A stretch of 64,000 nt of DNA from Tenacibaculum caenipelagi (GTDB lineage Bacteria; Bacteroidota; Bacteroidia; Flavobacteriales; Flavobacteriaceae). The position numbers and the translations under genes were made by a program. Under the pieces are notes generated by a model, which was not told the DNA's origin, did no database searches, and worked only from the letters and a program-made list of their open reading frames with translations. Location of the stretch: contig NZ_SNYH01000007.1 in the NCBI RefSeq assembly GCF_004363005.1, positions 124,001 through 188,000 of the forward strand, given 5' to 3'. Positions 15,639 through 24,224 of the stretch are shown one piece after another (the first letter of the stretch is position 1; each line of letters starts with the position of its first letter).

Positions 15639-16673
15639 ATGGATAAAGCAAACAAAATTATTGTTGGAATTTCGGTTGGAGACATCAACGGAATTGGTAT
15701 CGAAATTATTTTAAAAACTTTTGAAGACAAAAGAATGTTAGAGTTTTGTACTCCTGTATTATTTGCTTCGAACAAATTAATTTCATACCATAAAAAAGTT
15801 CTAAAACTAAACACCAACATCCATGGAATTACTTCAATTGATAAAATTGTACACGGTAAGGTTAATCTATTAAACATCTGGAAAGAAGAAGTTAAGATTG
15901 ATTTAGGTAACATTACAGAAGAAGGTGGTAAGTACGCTTTAAAATCATTGCAAGCAGCAGTAGCAGCTTTGAAAAAAAATCAGATTGATGTTATTGTTAC
16001 CGCTCCTATTAGTAAAGAGAATATTCAATCAGAAGAATTCAACTTCCCTGGGCATACAGAATATTTAGAAGAAAATTTAGAAGGGAAGAGTTTAATGATT
16101 TTGATGACAGAAGAGTTACGTATTGGATTGATAACAGGTCATATTCCTGTTTCAAAAGTAGCCGAAACGATTACGCCAGAACTCATTAAGTCTAAAGTTG
16201 ACATCATGTACAATTCGTTAAAACAAGATTTCAATATTAACAAACCTAAAATTGCTGTTTTAGGTTTGAATCCACATTGTGGAGATAATGGAATTATTGG
16301 CACTGAAGATGATGAAATTATTCGTCCAGCCATTGCTGAAATAAAAGAATCTGGTAGACTAGTTTTTGGCCCTTATGCAGCCGATGGTTTCTTCGGATCT
16401 AAAACCTATGAGCAATTTGATGGTGTTTTAGCAATGTATCACGACCAAGGATTGGCTCCTTTTAAAGCTTTATCGTTTGGAAATGGTGTAAATTTTACAG
16501 CTGGTTTAAATAAAGTAAGAACCTCTCCAGATCATGGAACTGGCTTTGATATTTCGGGTAAAAACAAAGCAGATGCTACATCATTTAAAGAAGCTTTATT
16601 TACCTCATTACAAATATTTAAGAACCGAAAAGAGTATCAGGAACTTACTGATAATGCTTTAAACGTAAAATAG
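15639..16673 (+). CDS. pdxA: 4-hydroxythreonine-4-phosphate dehydrogenase
   Basis: 344 residues from the ATG at 15639 (MDKANKIIVGISVGDING), the point where family homology begins; a frame 14 codons longer runs into the ribE leader. PdxA oxidises 4-phosphohydroxy-L-threonine in pyridoxal phosphate synthesis. Conserved stretches: FPGHTEYL (substrate/zinc His), GLNPHCGDNGIIG, YHDQGLAPFK (metal His) and RTSPDHGTGFDISGK. Length matches the family. A TAnnTTTG-like element TACTTTTG lies at 15592-15599. The gene is separate from the YceD unit that follows, which has its own promoter. Confidence 0.97.
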   Translation: MDKANKIIVGISVGDINGIGIEIILKTFEDKRMLEFCTPVLFASNKLISYHKKVLKLNTNIHGITSIDKIVHGKVNLLNIWKEEVKIDLGNITEEGGKYALKSLQAAVAALKKNQIDVIVTAPISKENIQSEEFNFPGHTEYLEENLEGKSLMILMTEELRIGLITGHIPVSKVAETITPELIKSKVDIMYNSLKQDFNINKPKIAVLGLNPHCGDNGIIGTEDDEIIRPAIAEIKESGRLVFGPYAADGFFGSKTYEQFDGVLAMYHDQGLAPFKALSFGNGVNFTAGLNKVRTSPDHGTGFDISGKNKADATSFKEALFTSLQIFKNRKEYQELTDNALNVK

Positions 16674-16716
16674 TTTATTTTTTTCGTACAAAATATAAAA
16701 ATAAAAACATTTTTTA

Positions 16717-16724
16717 TATCTTTG
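16717..16724 (+). promoter_or_regulatory. TAnnTTTG -7 element of the YceD-rpmF unit
   Basis: TATCTTTG followed by GCAC, 23 bp before the YceD start, fits the Bacteroidetes -7 consensus. No clear TTG at -33. Confidence 0.65.
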
Positions 16725-16747
16725 CACGCTCAAATTGATAGTTGTAG

Positions 16748-17284
16748 ATGAAAGACTTAAAAGAATTCAACATACCTTTTATAGGTTTAAAAGAAGGAAG
16801 TCATTTATTTGAGTATCAAATTGGCAAAACGTTCTTTGAAGCATTTCAGTTTGACGAATTTAATGACGTTAATGTAAAAGCTGATATTACTTTTGTAAAA
16901 AAAAGCACCTTATTCGAGTTTTCTTTTACTATAAACGGGACTGTTAATGTTCCTTGTGATATCACTAACGAACTGTTTGACCTTCCTATTGATGGCAGTT
17001 TAAACTTAGTAGTTAAATTTGGACCAGAATTTAATGACGAACATGATGAAATTTTGATACTTCCATACGAAGCTTATCAAATTAATGTAGCACAATACAT
17101 ATATGAGTTAATTGTGTTATCAGTACCAACCAAAAGAATACATCCAAATGTAACTGATGGTTCGATGCAGTCAGATGCTTTAAGAAAATTAGAAGAATTA
17201 AGAATAAACGAAGAAAAAACTGTTGAAGAAGAATCAACAGACCCTAGATGGGATAAATTAAAGGATTTACTAACAGATAAATAA
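16748..17284 (+). CDS. DUF177/YceD family protein
   Basis: 178 residues. The gene directly before rpmF in most bacteria encodes this family, thought to act in 23S rRNA maturation or 50S assembly (known from E. coli YceD and plant homologues). The sequence shows the usual beta-rich first half ([18 protein letters not shown] segment with the C of the VPCD motif) and a charged C-terminal helix ending [11 protein letters not shown], the typical conserved tail. Nine base pairs separate it from rpmF. Confidence 0.9.
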   Translation: MKDLKEFNIPFIGLKEGSHLFEYQIGKTFFEAFQFDEFNDVNVKADITFVKKSTLFEFSFTINGTVNVPCDITNELFDLPIDGSLNLVVKFGPEFNDEHDEILILPYEAYQINVAQYIYELIVLSVPTKRIHPNVTDGSMQSDALRKLEELRINEEKTVEEESTDPRWDKLKDLLTDK

Positions 17285-17292
17285 GACATAAA

Positions 17293-17487
17293 ATGGCACA
17301 TCCAAAGAGAAAAATATCTAAAACTAGAAGAGACAAAAGAAGAACTCACTATAAAGCTTCTGTTCCTCAAATAGCTGTTGATCCTACAACTGGAGAGGCT
17401 CATTTATACCACAGAGCTCACTGGCATGAAGGAAAACTTTATTACAGAGGTCAAGTAGTATTAGAAAGCGCTACTGCTGAGGCTTAA
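17293..17487 (+). CDS. rpmF: 50S ribosomal protein L32
   Basis: 64 residues, [20 protein letters not shown], the diagnostic basic N-terminus. The cysteine pairs of zinc-binding L32 versions are absent; the Bacteroidetes form here ends [15 protein letters not shown] strong terminator follows, so fabH and acc genes have a separate promoter. Confidence 0.98.
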   Translation: MAHPKRKISKTRRDKRRTHYKASVPQIAVDPTTGEAHLYHRAHWHEGKLYYRGQVVLESATAEA

Positions 17488-17500
17488 GAACTAGTTTAAA

Positions 17501-17540
17501 AACATAAAAAAACCCTCAATATTGAGGGTTTTTTTATGTT
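17501..17540. terminator. Terminator after rpmF
   Basis: A 20 bp perfect inverted repeat (core ACCCTCAAT/ATTGAGGGT with A- and T-runs either side) lies between rpmF and fabH. Confidence 0.92.
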
Positions 17541-17638
17541 TTTTCATCAAAAATTACTCTTTTTGATGTTTTTTTCTATCAAAAAGTGAAATAATTTTCA
17601 TTACTTTGAAAACTCGTTTTACGACAAAACAAACAACT

Positions 17639-18634
17639 ATGACTAAAATAACTGCAGCTATAACAGCAGTAGGAAAATACGTTCCTGAGTACGCTCTAAC
17701 CAACAAAGAGCTAGAAACTATGGTAGACACTAATGATGAGTGGATAACTACTAGAACAGGAATCAAAGAACGAAGAATCCTAAAGGGAGATGGACTTGGA
17801 ACCTCTTTCATGGCCATTAAAGCAGCAGAAGATTTACTGCAAAAATCAAATACAAATCCAGAAGATATAGAAATGGTAATTGTAGCCACAGCTACACCCG
17901 ATTTACCAGTAGCTTCGACAGCAGCTTATACAGCGTCTAAAATTGGAGCAATTAATGCCTTTTCTTATGACTTACAAGCAGCTTGTTCAAGTTTTTTATA
18001 TGGTATGTCTACTGCAGCTAGGTATATTGAAAGCGGGCGTTATAAAAAAGTATTGTTAATAGGTGCAGATAAAATGTCTTCAATTATTGATTATACTGAT
18101 AGAGCTACCTGTATTATTTTTGGTGACGGTGCCGGAGCTGTTTTATTTGAACCCAATAATGATGGCTTAGGATTACAAGATGAATACCTTCGAAGTGATG
18201 GTATTGGTCGTGAATTCTTAAAAATTGATGCAGGTGGATCAATCTTACCTCCATCAGAAGAAACCGTAAAAAACAAACAACACTTTGTTCATCAAGAAGG
18301 AAGAACAGTGTTTAAATTTGCTGTATCTAATATGGCAGACGTTTCTGAAAAAATGTTGACCAGAAACAATTTAACAAAAGAAGATATTCAGTGGTTAGTT
18401 CCACACCAAGCTAATAAAAGAATCATTGAAGCTACAGCTAATAGAGTTGGGCTAGAAGATGATAAAGTAATGATGAACATTCATAAGTACGGAAATACTA
18501 CTTCTGCAACTTTACCTTTATTACTTGCCGATTATGAAAAAGAGTTGAAAAAAGGAGATAATTTAATTTTTGCCGCATTTGGTGGAGGATTCACTTGGGG
18601 ATCTATCTACTTAAAATGGGCTTATAACTCATAA
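17639..18634 (+). CDS. fabH: Beta-ketoacyl-ACP synthase III
   Basis: 331 residues from the ATG at 17639 (MTKITAAITAVGKYVPE), where homology starts; the frame to 17606 adds eleven residues of unlikely composition. FabH condenses acetyl-CoA or branched-chain acyl-CoA with malonyl-ACP to start fatty acid chains. Catalytic triad: C116 in DLQAACSSF, H256 in VPHQANKRI and N286 in HKYGNTTSA. Flavobacteria make iso-branched fatty acids, so branched starters are likely. It is followed after 23 bp by accB. Confidence 0.98.
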   Translation: MTKITAAITAVGKYVPEYALTNKELETMVDTNDEWITTRTGIKERRILKGDGLGTSFMAIKAAEDLLQKSNTNPEDIEMVIVATATPDLPVASTAAYTASKIGAINAFSYDLQAACSSFLYGMSTAARYIESGRYKKVLLIGADKMSSIIDYTDRATCIIFGDGAGAVLFEPNNDGLGLQDEYLRSDGIGREFLKIDAGGSILPPSEETVKNKQHFVHQEGRTVFKFAVSNMADVSEKMLTRNNLTKEDIQWLVPHQANKRIIEATANRVGLEDDKVMMNIHKYGNTTSATLPLLLADYEKELKKGDNLIFAAFGGGFTWGSIYLKWAYNS

Positions 18635-18657
18635 CTAAACAACTAAAATTTAGGAAA

Positions 18658-19140
18658 ATGGACATTAAAGAAATTCAAAGTCTTATAAAATTTGTAGCAA
18701 AATCAGGTGCAAGCGAAGTAAAACTAGAAATGGAAGATATTAAAATCACCATTAAAACAGGAAGCGAAGCCTCTGAAACTACCATTATTCAAGCAGCAGC
18801 TCCTGTAGCTTCTGCCCCACAAATGATTACTCCAGCACCAGTAGCTACCCCTGCTACACCAGCCTCTGCTGCTCCAACTGCTACTGAAGACGACTCAAAA
18901 TATGTAACCATAAAATCACCGATCATTGGTACTTTTTACCGCAAACCATCACCAGACAAACCTGCATTTGTTGAAGTTGGTAGTACTGTTAATGCTGGTG
19001 ATACTGTATGTGTTATCGAAGCAATGAAATTATTTAACGAAATTGAATCAGAAGTGTCTGGTAAAATCGTTAAAGTATTAGTGGATGATTCTTCTCCAGT
19101 AGAATTTGATCAACCATTATTTTTAGTAGACCCGTCATAA
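18658..19140 (+). CDS. accB: Biotin carboxyl carrier protein of acetyl-CoA carboxylase
   Basis: 160 residues: an N-terminal segment binding the carboxylase (MDIKEIQSLIKFVAKSG), a Pro/Ala-rich hinge (about 47-76), and the biotinyl domain with the attachment lysine K124 in EAMKLFNEIE. The carrier takes CO2 from the AccC site to the transferase site. Biotin for it comes from the pathway encoded in part at the right end of this window. Confidence 0.98.
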   Translation: MDIKEIQSLIKFVAKSGASEVKLEMEDIKITIKTGSEASETTIIQAAAPVASAPQMITPAPVATPATPASAAPTATEDDSKYVTIKSPIIGTFYRKPSPDKPAFVEVGSTVNAGDTVCVIEAMKLFNEIESEVSGKIVKVLVDDSSPVEFDQPLFLVDPS

Positions 19141-19144
19141 CATT

Positions 19145-19232
19145 TAGTTTAGAAAGTTTAAAAGTTTGGAAGTTTACCAATAGTAATTGTTAAACTCATA
19201 AACCACTTAACGTATAAACTCATAAACTCATA
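19145..19232. repeat. Short AT-rich repeats between accB and accC
   Basis: Left side: four spaced copies of AGTTTA/AAGTTT (19145-19176); right side: three copies of AAACTCATA (19192-19232). The two sides are partly complementary, so the spacer could fold into a long imperfect hairpin. Such patches of AAGTTT repeats are seen between genes in other flavobacteria (from memory). Confidence 0.6.
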
Positions 19233-19236
19233 AAGT

Positions 19237-20574
19237 ATGTTTAAAAAGATATTAATTGCCAATAGAGGCGAAATCGCGCTACGTGTAATTAGAACCTGTA
19301 AAGAGATGGGTATAAAAACAGTAGCTGTTTATTCTAAAGCAGATGCCGAAAGTTTACACGTACGATTTGCTGATGAAGCTGTTTGTATTGGACCTGCACC
19401 AAGTAGCGAATCATATTTAAAAATGGATCGTATCATTGCTGCTGCCGAAATTACAAATGCTGATGCTATTCACCCGGGATATGGTTTCTTAGCTGAAAAC
19501 GCTAAGTTTTCGAAACTATGTGAAGAGCACGATATAAAGTTTATTGGAGCTTCTCCTGAGATGATTGATCGTATGGGAGATAAAGCTAACGCTAAAGCTA
19601 CCATGAAAGCTGCTGGTGTACCTTGTGTACCAGGTAGTGATGGTGTAATTACCACTTTTGAAGAATGTGAAAAAATCGCCGAAGAAACAGGATATCCTGT
19701 AATGTTAAAAGCTTCTGCAGGTGGTGGTGGAAAAGGAATGCGTGCTGTTTGGAAAGCTGAAGATTTAAAAGATGCTTGGGATTCTGCAAGACAAGAATCA
19801 AAAGCTGCTTTTGGAAATGATGATATGTATATGGAGAAGTTAATTGAAGAACCTCGCCATATCGAAATTCAAGTGGTTGGTGATGCTTACGGTAAAGCGT
19901 GTCACTTATCAGAAAGAGATTGTTCGGTACAACGTCGTCACCAAAAATTAACAGAAGAAACTCCATCTCCTTTCATGACGGAAGAATTACGTGATGCTAT
20001 GGGAGCTGCTGCAGTAAAAGCGGCTGAGTTTATTAAATACGAAGGAGCTGGAACTGTTGAATTCTTAGTAGACAAACACCGTAACTTCTACTTTATGGAG
20101 ATGAACACTCGTATTCAGGTAGAACACCCAATTACAGAAGAAGTAGTAGATTACGATTTAATTCGTGAGCAAATTTTAGTTGCGGCTGGTGTGCCAATTT
20201 CAGGTAAAAACTACAAGCCACAATTACACTCTATTGAATGTAGAATTAATGCAGAAGATCCTTATAATGGATTTAGACCTGCTCCTGGAAAAATTATTTC
20301 ATATCATGCTCCAGGAGGACATGGTGTTCGTATTGATACACATGTTTATGCTGGTTATATGATTCCACCTAACTACGATTCAATGATTTCTAAGTTAATT
20401 GTTACTGCGCAAACACGTGAAGAAGCAATAAACAAAATGAAGCGTGCATTAGATGAGTATGTTATTGAAGGGGTAAAAACAACAATTCCTTTCCACAGAC
20501 AATTAATGGATCATCCTGATTATGTAGCGGGTAACTATACCACTAAATTCATGGAAGATTTTGAAATGAAATAA
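19237..20574 (+). CDS. accC: Acetyl-CoA carboxylase, biotin carboxylase subunit
   Basis: 445 residues, standard length. It carboxylates the biotin of AccB using ATP and bicarbonate. Visible: [20 protein letters not shown] start, ATP-grasp glycine loop [19 protein letters not shown], catalytic/metal [15 protein letters not shown]. It is separated from accB by the 96 bp repeat patch and closed by a terminator. Confidence 0.98.
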   Translation: MFKKILIANRGEIALRVIRTCKEMGIKTVAVYSKADAESLHVRFADEAVCIGPAPSSESYLKMDRIIAAAEITNADAIHPGYGFLAENAKFSKLCEEHDIKFIGASPEMIDRMGDKANAKATMKAAGVPCVPGSDGVITTFEECEKIAEETGYPVMLKASAGGGGKGMRAVWKAEDLKDAWDSARQESKAAFGNDDMYMEKLIEEPRHIEIQVVGDAYGKACHLSERDCSVQRRHQKLTEETPSPFMTEELRDAMGAAAVKAAEFIKYEGAGTVEFLVDKHRNFYFMEMNTRIQVEHPITEEVVDYDLIREQILVAAGVPISGKNYKPQLHSIECRINAEDPYNGFRPAPGKIISYHAPGGHGVRIDTHVYAGYMIPPNYDSMISKLIVTAQTREEAINKMKRALDEYVIEGVKTTIPFHRQLMDHPDYVAGNYTTKFMEDFEMK

Positions 20575-20592
20575 TATATTTCAACATACAAT

Positions 20593-20627
20593 AAAAAAAT
20601 CAGTGAGTAACTTCACTGATTTTTTTA
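20593..20627 (+). terminator. Terminator after accC
   Basis: Arms AAAAAAATCAGTGA and TCACTGATTTTTTT around a 6-base loop, 18 bp after the accC stop. Confidence 0.9.
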
Positions 20628-20644
20628 TTTCATAAATTCGCATA

Positions 20645-21883
20645 ATGAATTTTTTATACAACTTACTTCTTTCAATAGTATCTATACTGCTTCCAATTAT
20701 AGCTTTATTCAATAAAAAAATAAAGTTCTTTTATGAAGGAAGAAAAGAAACATTCTCTAAACTTAACAGTATTTCTAAAACCGACAAAGTAATTTGGTTT
20801 CATGCTGCTTCTTTAGGAGAGTTTGAACAAGGGAGACCCATTATAGAAGAACTAAAACAACTTTATACAGACTATAAAATAGTAGTTACTTTTTTTTCTC
20901 CTTCAGGATATGAAATAAGAAAAAGTTATCCGTTAGCTGATGTGATTTGTTATTTACCGTTAGACACTAAAACGAACGTTAAAAAGTTCATCAAACAAAT
21001 ACATCCTGAAGTAGCCATTATGATAAAATATGAGTTTTGGCCTAATCTATTATCTGAATTAAAAAAACAGCAAATTCCAACCATTTTAATTTCGGGTATT
21101 TTTAGAAAAAAACAATCCTTTTTTAAGTGGTATGGAGGTTTTATGCGTAAAAAACTAAATGCCTTCAATCACTTCTTTGTACAAAATGAAACTTCAAAAA
21201 GTTTATTAAATTCTATAGGATTTAACAATGCAACCATTGCTGGAGATACACGATTTGATCGTGTACATGATATTCTACAACAAGATAATACCTTAGCTTT
21301 TATTTCAGAATTTAAAAATAATCAATATACTACCGTTGCAGGAAGCACATGGAAAGAAGATGAAGAACTTTTAGTTAACTATATCAACAATCATGCTGCT
21401 GATCATGAAAAATTTATCATTGCTCCACACAACATAGATCATAAGCAAATCAAAGAACTACAACGTTCTATCCATAAAAAAACGATTCTTTATTCTGAAA
21501 AAAAAGGTAAGAATCTATCCGATTATCAAGTTTTTATAGTTAACACCATTGGTTTGCTTACCAAAATTTATTCATATGCAGATGTAGCCTACGTGGGTGG
21601 TGGGTTAGCTACTGGGTTACATAATATTTTAGAACCTGCTACTTATGGTATTCCTGTTATTTTTGGAGGTAATAAATACAAAAAATTTCAAGAAGCTGTT
21701 GATTTACTTTTTTTAGGAGGAGCTAAAACAGTTGTAAATACTAACGATTTTTCTAGTAATTTTGCTGTATTAGAATCAGGCAAAAAACTAAGAGAGCAAA
21801 TGGGAAGTATTAACCACAATTACATTTCTAAAAATGTGGGTGCTACAAAAACCATTATCACTTATTTAAAAAACACATTATAA
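20645..21883 (+). CDS. waaA: 3-deoxy-D-manno-octulosonic acid (KDO) transferase
   Basis: 412 residues. It adds KDO to lipid A at the inner face of the inner membrane. N-terminal hydrophobic anchor (MNFLYNLLLSIVSILLPIIALF), then the glycosyltransferase signature IWFHAASLGEFEQGRP with the catalytic Glu, IKYEFWPNLL, and the donor-binding part YVGGGLATGLHNILEPATYGIPV. Family length is about 410-425. Its stop codon overlaps the start of the YeeE gene by one base (TAATG), so the two are translated together although functionally unrelated. Confidence 0.97.
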   Translation: MNFLYNLLLSIVSILLPIIALFNKKIKFFYEGRKETFSKLNSISKTDKVIWFHAASLGEFEQGRPIIEELKQLYTDYKIVVTFFSPSGYEIRKSYPLADVICYLPLDTKTNVKKFIKQIHPEVAIMIKYEFWPNLLSELKKQQIPTILISGIFRKKQSFFKWYGGFMRKKLNAFNHFFVQNETSKSLLNSIGFNNATIAGDTRFDRVHDILQQDNTLAFISEFKNNQYTTVAGSTWKEDEELLVNYINNHAADHEKFIIAPHNIDHKQIKELQRSIHKKTILYSEKKGKNLSDYQVFIVNTIGLLTKIYSYADVAYVGGGLATGLHNILEPATYGIPVIFGGNKYKKFQEAVDLLFLGGAKTVVNTNDFSSNFAVLESGKKLREQMGSINHNYISKNVGATKTIITYLKNTL

Positions 21884-22443
21884 TGGATTTTATATTACAA
21901 CCTTGGCCTTGGTATGTATCTGGGCCACTTATAGCTACAATACTTTTCTTCTTTTTTTACTTTGGAAAAAACTTTGGAGTATCAACCAACTTAGAAACTC
22001 TCTGCACCATTGCTGGCGCAGGCAAAATATCTGATTACTTTAAAAAAGATTGGAAAGAGCGCGATTGGGCACTTGTTTTTTTGATAGGCTTGTTAATTGG
22101 TGGATATTTGGCTATTAACTATTTGTCTTCATCTACAGGAATTGACTTAAACCCAACAACAGTAAATGAATTAGCTGATTTAGGTTTTGCCGATGCTGGA
22201 AAAACATACGTGCCAAATGAAATTTTTAGCATTGATAACATGTTAACCTTAAAAGGTTTCGCCATTTTGTTAATTGCAGGAATTTTAATTGGTTTCGGAA
22301 CAAGATATGCTGGTGGATGTACTTCTGGTCATGCTATTACAGGACTTAGTAGCTTGCAATTACCTTCGTTAATTGCAGTAATTGGCTTTTTTATTGGTGG
22401 TTTATTAATGATTTGGGTTGTGTTCCCTTTAATTTTTGGTTAA
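21883..22443 (+). CDS. YeeE/YedE-type sulfur transporter, first half
   Basis: 186 residues with about five membrane helices. The motif GGCTSGHAITG, with its Cys, is the pore/relay motif of the YeeE/TsuA thiosulfate-uptake family. In the full-length family two such halves are fused; here they are two adjacent genes, the split form common in Bacteroidetes. Substrate is probably thiosulfate or a related sulfur compound, from the family. Overlaps waaA by one base and is directly followed by the second half. Confidence 0.9.
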   Translation: MDFILQPWPWYVSGPLIATILFFFFYFGKNFGVSTNLETLCTIAGAGKISDYFKKDWKERDWALVFLIGLLIGGYLAINYLSSSTGIDLNPTTVNELADLGFADAGKTYVPNEIFSIDNMLTLKGFAILLIAGILIGFGTRYAGGCTSGHAITGLSSLQLPSLIAVIGFFIGGLLMIWVVFPLIFG

Positions 22444-22444
22444 A

Positions 22445-22858
22445 ATGAAAAATATAAAATTTTTACTTATCGGAATTATTTTTGGAATTATCCTATCTAA
22501 ATCTGAAGCTGTTTCGTGGTATCGTATTTACGAAATGTTCAAATTCCAATCATTTCATATGTACGGAATTATTGGTTCTGCGGTAACCATTTCAATGATT
22601 TTTATGTACTTCTTTAAAAGTGGAAAAATCAAAGATTACTTAGGAAACCAAATCAATATAAAAGAGAAACAAAAAGGTTTTATAAGAACTTTAGTTGGAG
22701 GAACCCTCTTTGGATTAGGTTGGGCATTAGCTGGCGCTTGTCCTGCTCCAATATTTGTATTGATTGGACATGGTATACTCCCAATGATTATTGTTCTTTT
22801 AGGAGCCGTCTTAGGAGCTTTTATTTATGGATTGTTAAGTAAGAAGTTACCTAATTAA
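22445..22858 (+). CDS. YeeE/YedE-type sulfur transporter, second half (DUF6691-like)
   Basis: 137 residues from the ATG at 22445 (MKNIKFLLIGIIFGII); an in-frame TTG three codons earlier is rejected. Four membrane helices and the second cysteine motif GWALAGACPAPIF. It starts one base after the stop of the first half, so a stoichiometric complex is expected. Its stop overlaps by 4 bp with the end of the convergent DUF4230 gene. Confidence 0.9.
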   Translation: MKNIKFLLIGIIFGIILSKSEAVSWYRIYEMFKFQSFHMYGIIGSAVTISMIFMYFFKSGKIKDYLGNQINIKEKQKGFIRTLVGGTLFGLGWALAGACPAPIFVLIGHGILPMIIVLLGAVLGAFIYGLLSKKLPN

Positions 22859-23457
22859 TCTTTAATCGATAAAGGTTCAAATACATTAGAACTGGTATTA
22901 TCCACAACTTTCCAGTTGTAGATTTTAGAAAGTTGGTAAATTTTCGATAATTCTTCAAATAAACGTGTTTTAGCGTCTTTTTGTAGTCGAGACACAGTGA
23001 TTGTCGATTGAATCTTTTCAATCGCTTTAGCATTGAGCTTATTAAGCTCTTCTTTAGAAAAAGTATTGAACTGACTTTGTTGTAAATCAAAATACTTAAT
23101 ATCTGGAGAAATAACGATTTCTTCTTTAGGAATTTTGTTAATGATAATCTGTTTACCAATACTATCGATCTGAATTTCTAATTTAGATAAATCATAACCA
23201 ACCTCAACCTTCGCGTTTACTGAAAGCATTGCCTTTTTTTCAAAGGATAGGTATCCATAAAAGTATTTTTTAGCATCAGAAAAGCTGTACATTTCAGAAA
23301 AACTTCCTTCAGAAACTACCAATTTACTTAGGTTTTGAATACCGTTTACAACTACTTGAATTTCTTCTTGCTTATATTTTTTCTCTTTTTTATCGTACCA
23401 AAATTTTGCAATTAAAAATCCTAATACAAAAACAGCAATGTATTTTAAAAAACGCAT
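22855..23457 (-). CDS. DUF4230 domain protein
   Basis: 200 residues with one N-terminal membrane anchor (FLKYIAVFVLGFLIAKFW) and an extracytoplasmic domain of the DUF4230 type: VNAKVEVGYDLSKLEIQID and IIINKIPKEEIVISPDIKYFD are its usual strands, followed by helices. Function is unknown. It follows lspA on the same strand after 44 bp. Confidence 0.85.
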   Translation of the reverse strand: MRFLKYIAVFVLGFLIAKFWYDKKEKKYKQEEIQVVVNGIQNLSKLVVSEGSFSEMYSFSDAKKYFYGYLSFEKKAMLSVNAKVEVGYDLSKLEIQIDSIGKQIIINKIPKEEIVISPDIKYFDLQQSQFNTFSKEELNKLNAKAIEKIQSTITVSRLQKDAKTRLFEELSKIYQLSKIYNWKVVDNTSSNVFEPLSIKD

Positions 23458-23501
23458 GTAGTCCTTTTTTCTATAAATATAGAAAAAGTATCTAAAGTGC
23501 T

Positions 23502-24098
23502 TTACGAAGTTTGTTCTATTTCTTTTTCCTCTTTAGGAAATGCTTGCTTGTTAAATAAAATAAGTAAAGCTACACCAATAGTTATCCAAGAGTCGGCACC
23601 ATTAAAAATAGCATTAAAAAAAGTAAAGCTTTCGCCTTCATAAATTGGGAAATACAACATATCTACCACTTTACCATGAAACCATTCTCCGTAAGGGTTA
23701 TCAGAAAAAAGTGTCGCCACATTATGGTACGAAGAATCGAAAATTACTCCATAAAAAACAGAATCGATAATATTTCCTACAGCACCTGCTAAAATTAGCG
23801 ATATTGCTACAATTACTGCAGTATGCGATTTTTTCTTAATAGTTTGCCATAACCAGTACATAATACCAGTAACTGCAACAATTCTGAACAATGTTAAAAA
23901 CAACTTACCAGCTTTTCCGCCGAACTCAAATCCCCAAGCCATTCCATTGTTTTCAGTAAAACGGATTCTAAACCAATCCATACCCAACACCTTGAATTCA
24001 TCTCCTAATTGAAAATGGGTTTTGATATATATTTTACTTATTTGGTCAATTAAAATTGCCAAAACTACCGTAAGTATTGCGATGTGTTTTTTAGACAT
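23502..24098 (-). CDS. lspA: Lipoprotein signal peptidase (signal peptidase II)
   Basis: 198 residues with four membrane helices. It cleaves the signal peptide of diacylated lipoproteins, many of which are encoded in this window. Catalytic aspartates are in AGAVGNIIDSVFYG and FFNAIFNGADSW; NNGMAWGFEFGGKAG matches the conserved N-x-G-x-A-F region. Bacteroidetes versions are longer than the 160-residue E. coli enzyme because of the periplasmic loop (about 105-150) seen here. Confidence 0.97.
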   Translation of the reverse strand: MSKKHIAILTVVLAILIDQISKIYIKTHFQLGDEFKVLGMDWFRIRFTENNGMAWGFEFGGKAGKLFLTLFRIVAVTGIMYWLWQTIKKKSHTAVIVAISLILAGAVGNIIDSVFYGVIFDSSYHNVATLFSDNPYGEWFHGKVVDMLYFPIYEGESFTFFNAIFNGADSWITIGVALLILFNKQAFPKEEKEIEQTS

Positions 24099-24164
24099 TA
24101 TTTCAAATTAATGGAAACAAAAATAAGAAAACTATTCTTATGTTTTTGATACTTCTTTTTTAGA

Positions 24165-24204
24165 AAGAAAGACCAATAAACATTGAAGGTCATTGGTCTT
24201 TTTT
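24165..24204 (-). terminator. Terminator after M61 peptidase gene
   Basis: AAAGACCAAT pairs with ATTGGTCTTT across a 16-base loop region; on the minus strand a T-run follows. Confidence 0.75.
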
Positions 24205-24224
24205 ATATTGATATGGCTAAGTGA

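Noticed and set aside
22851..23159. 102-codon frame in the DUF4230 gene
   Set aside because: Same-strand shifted frame inside a well-supported gene.
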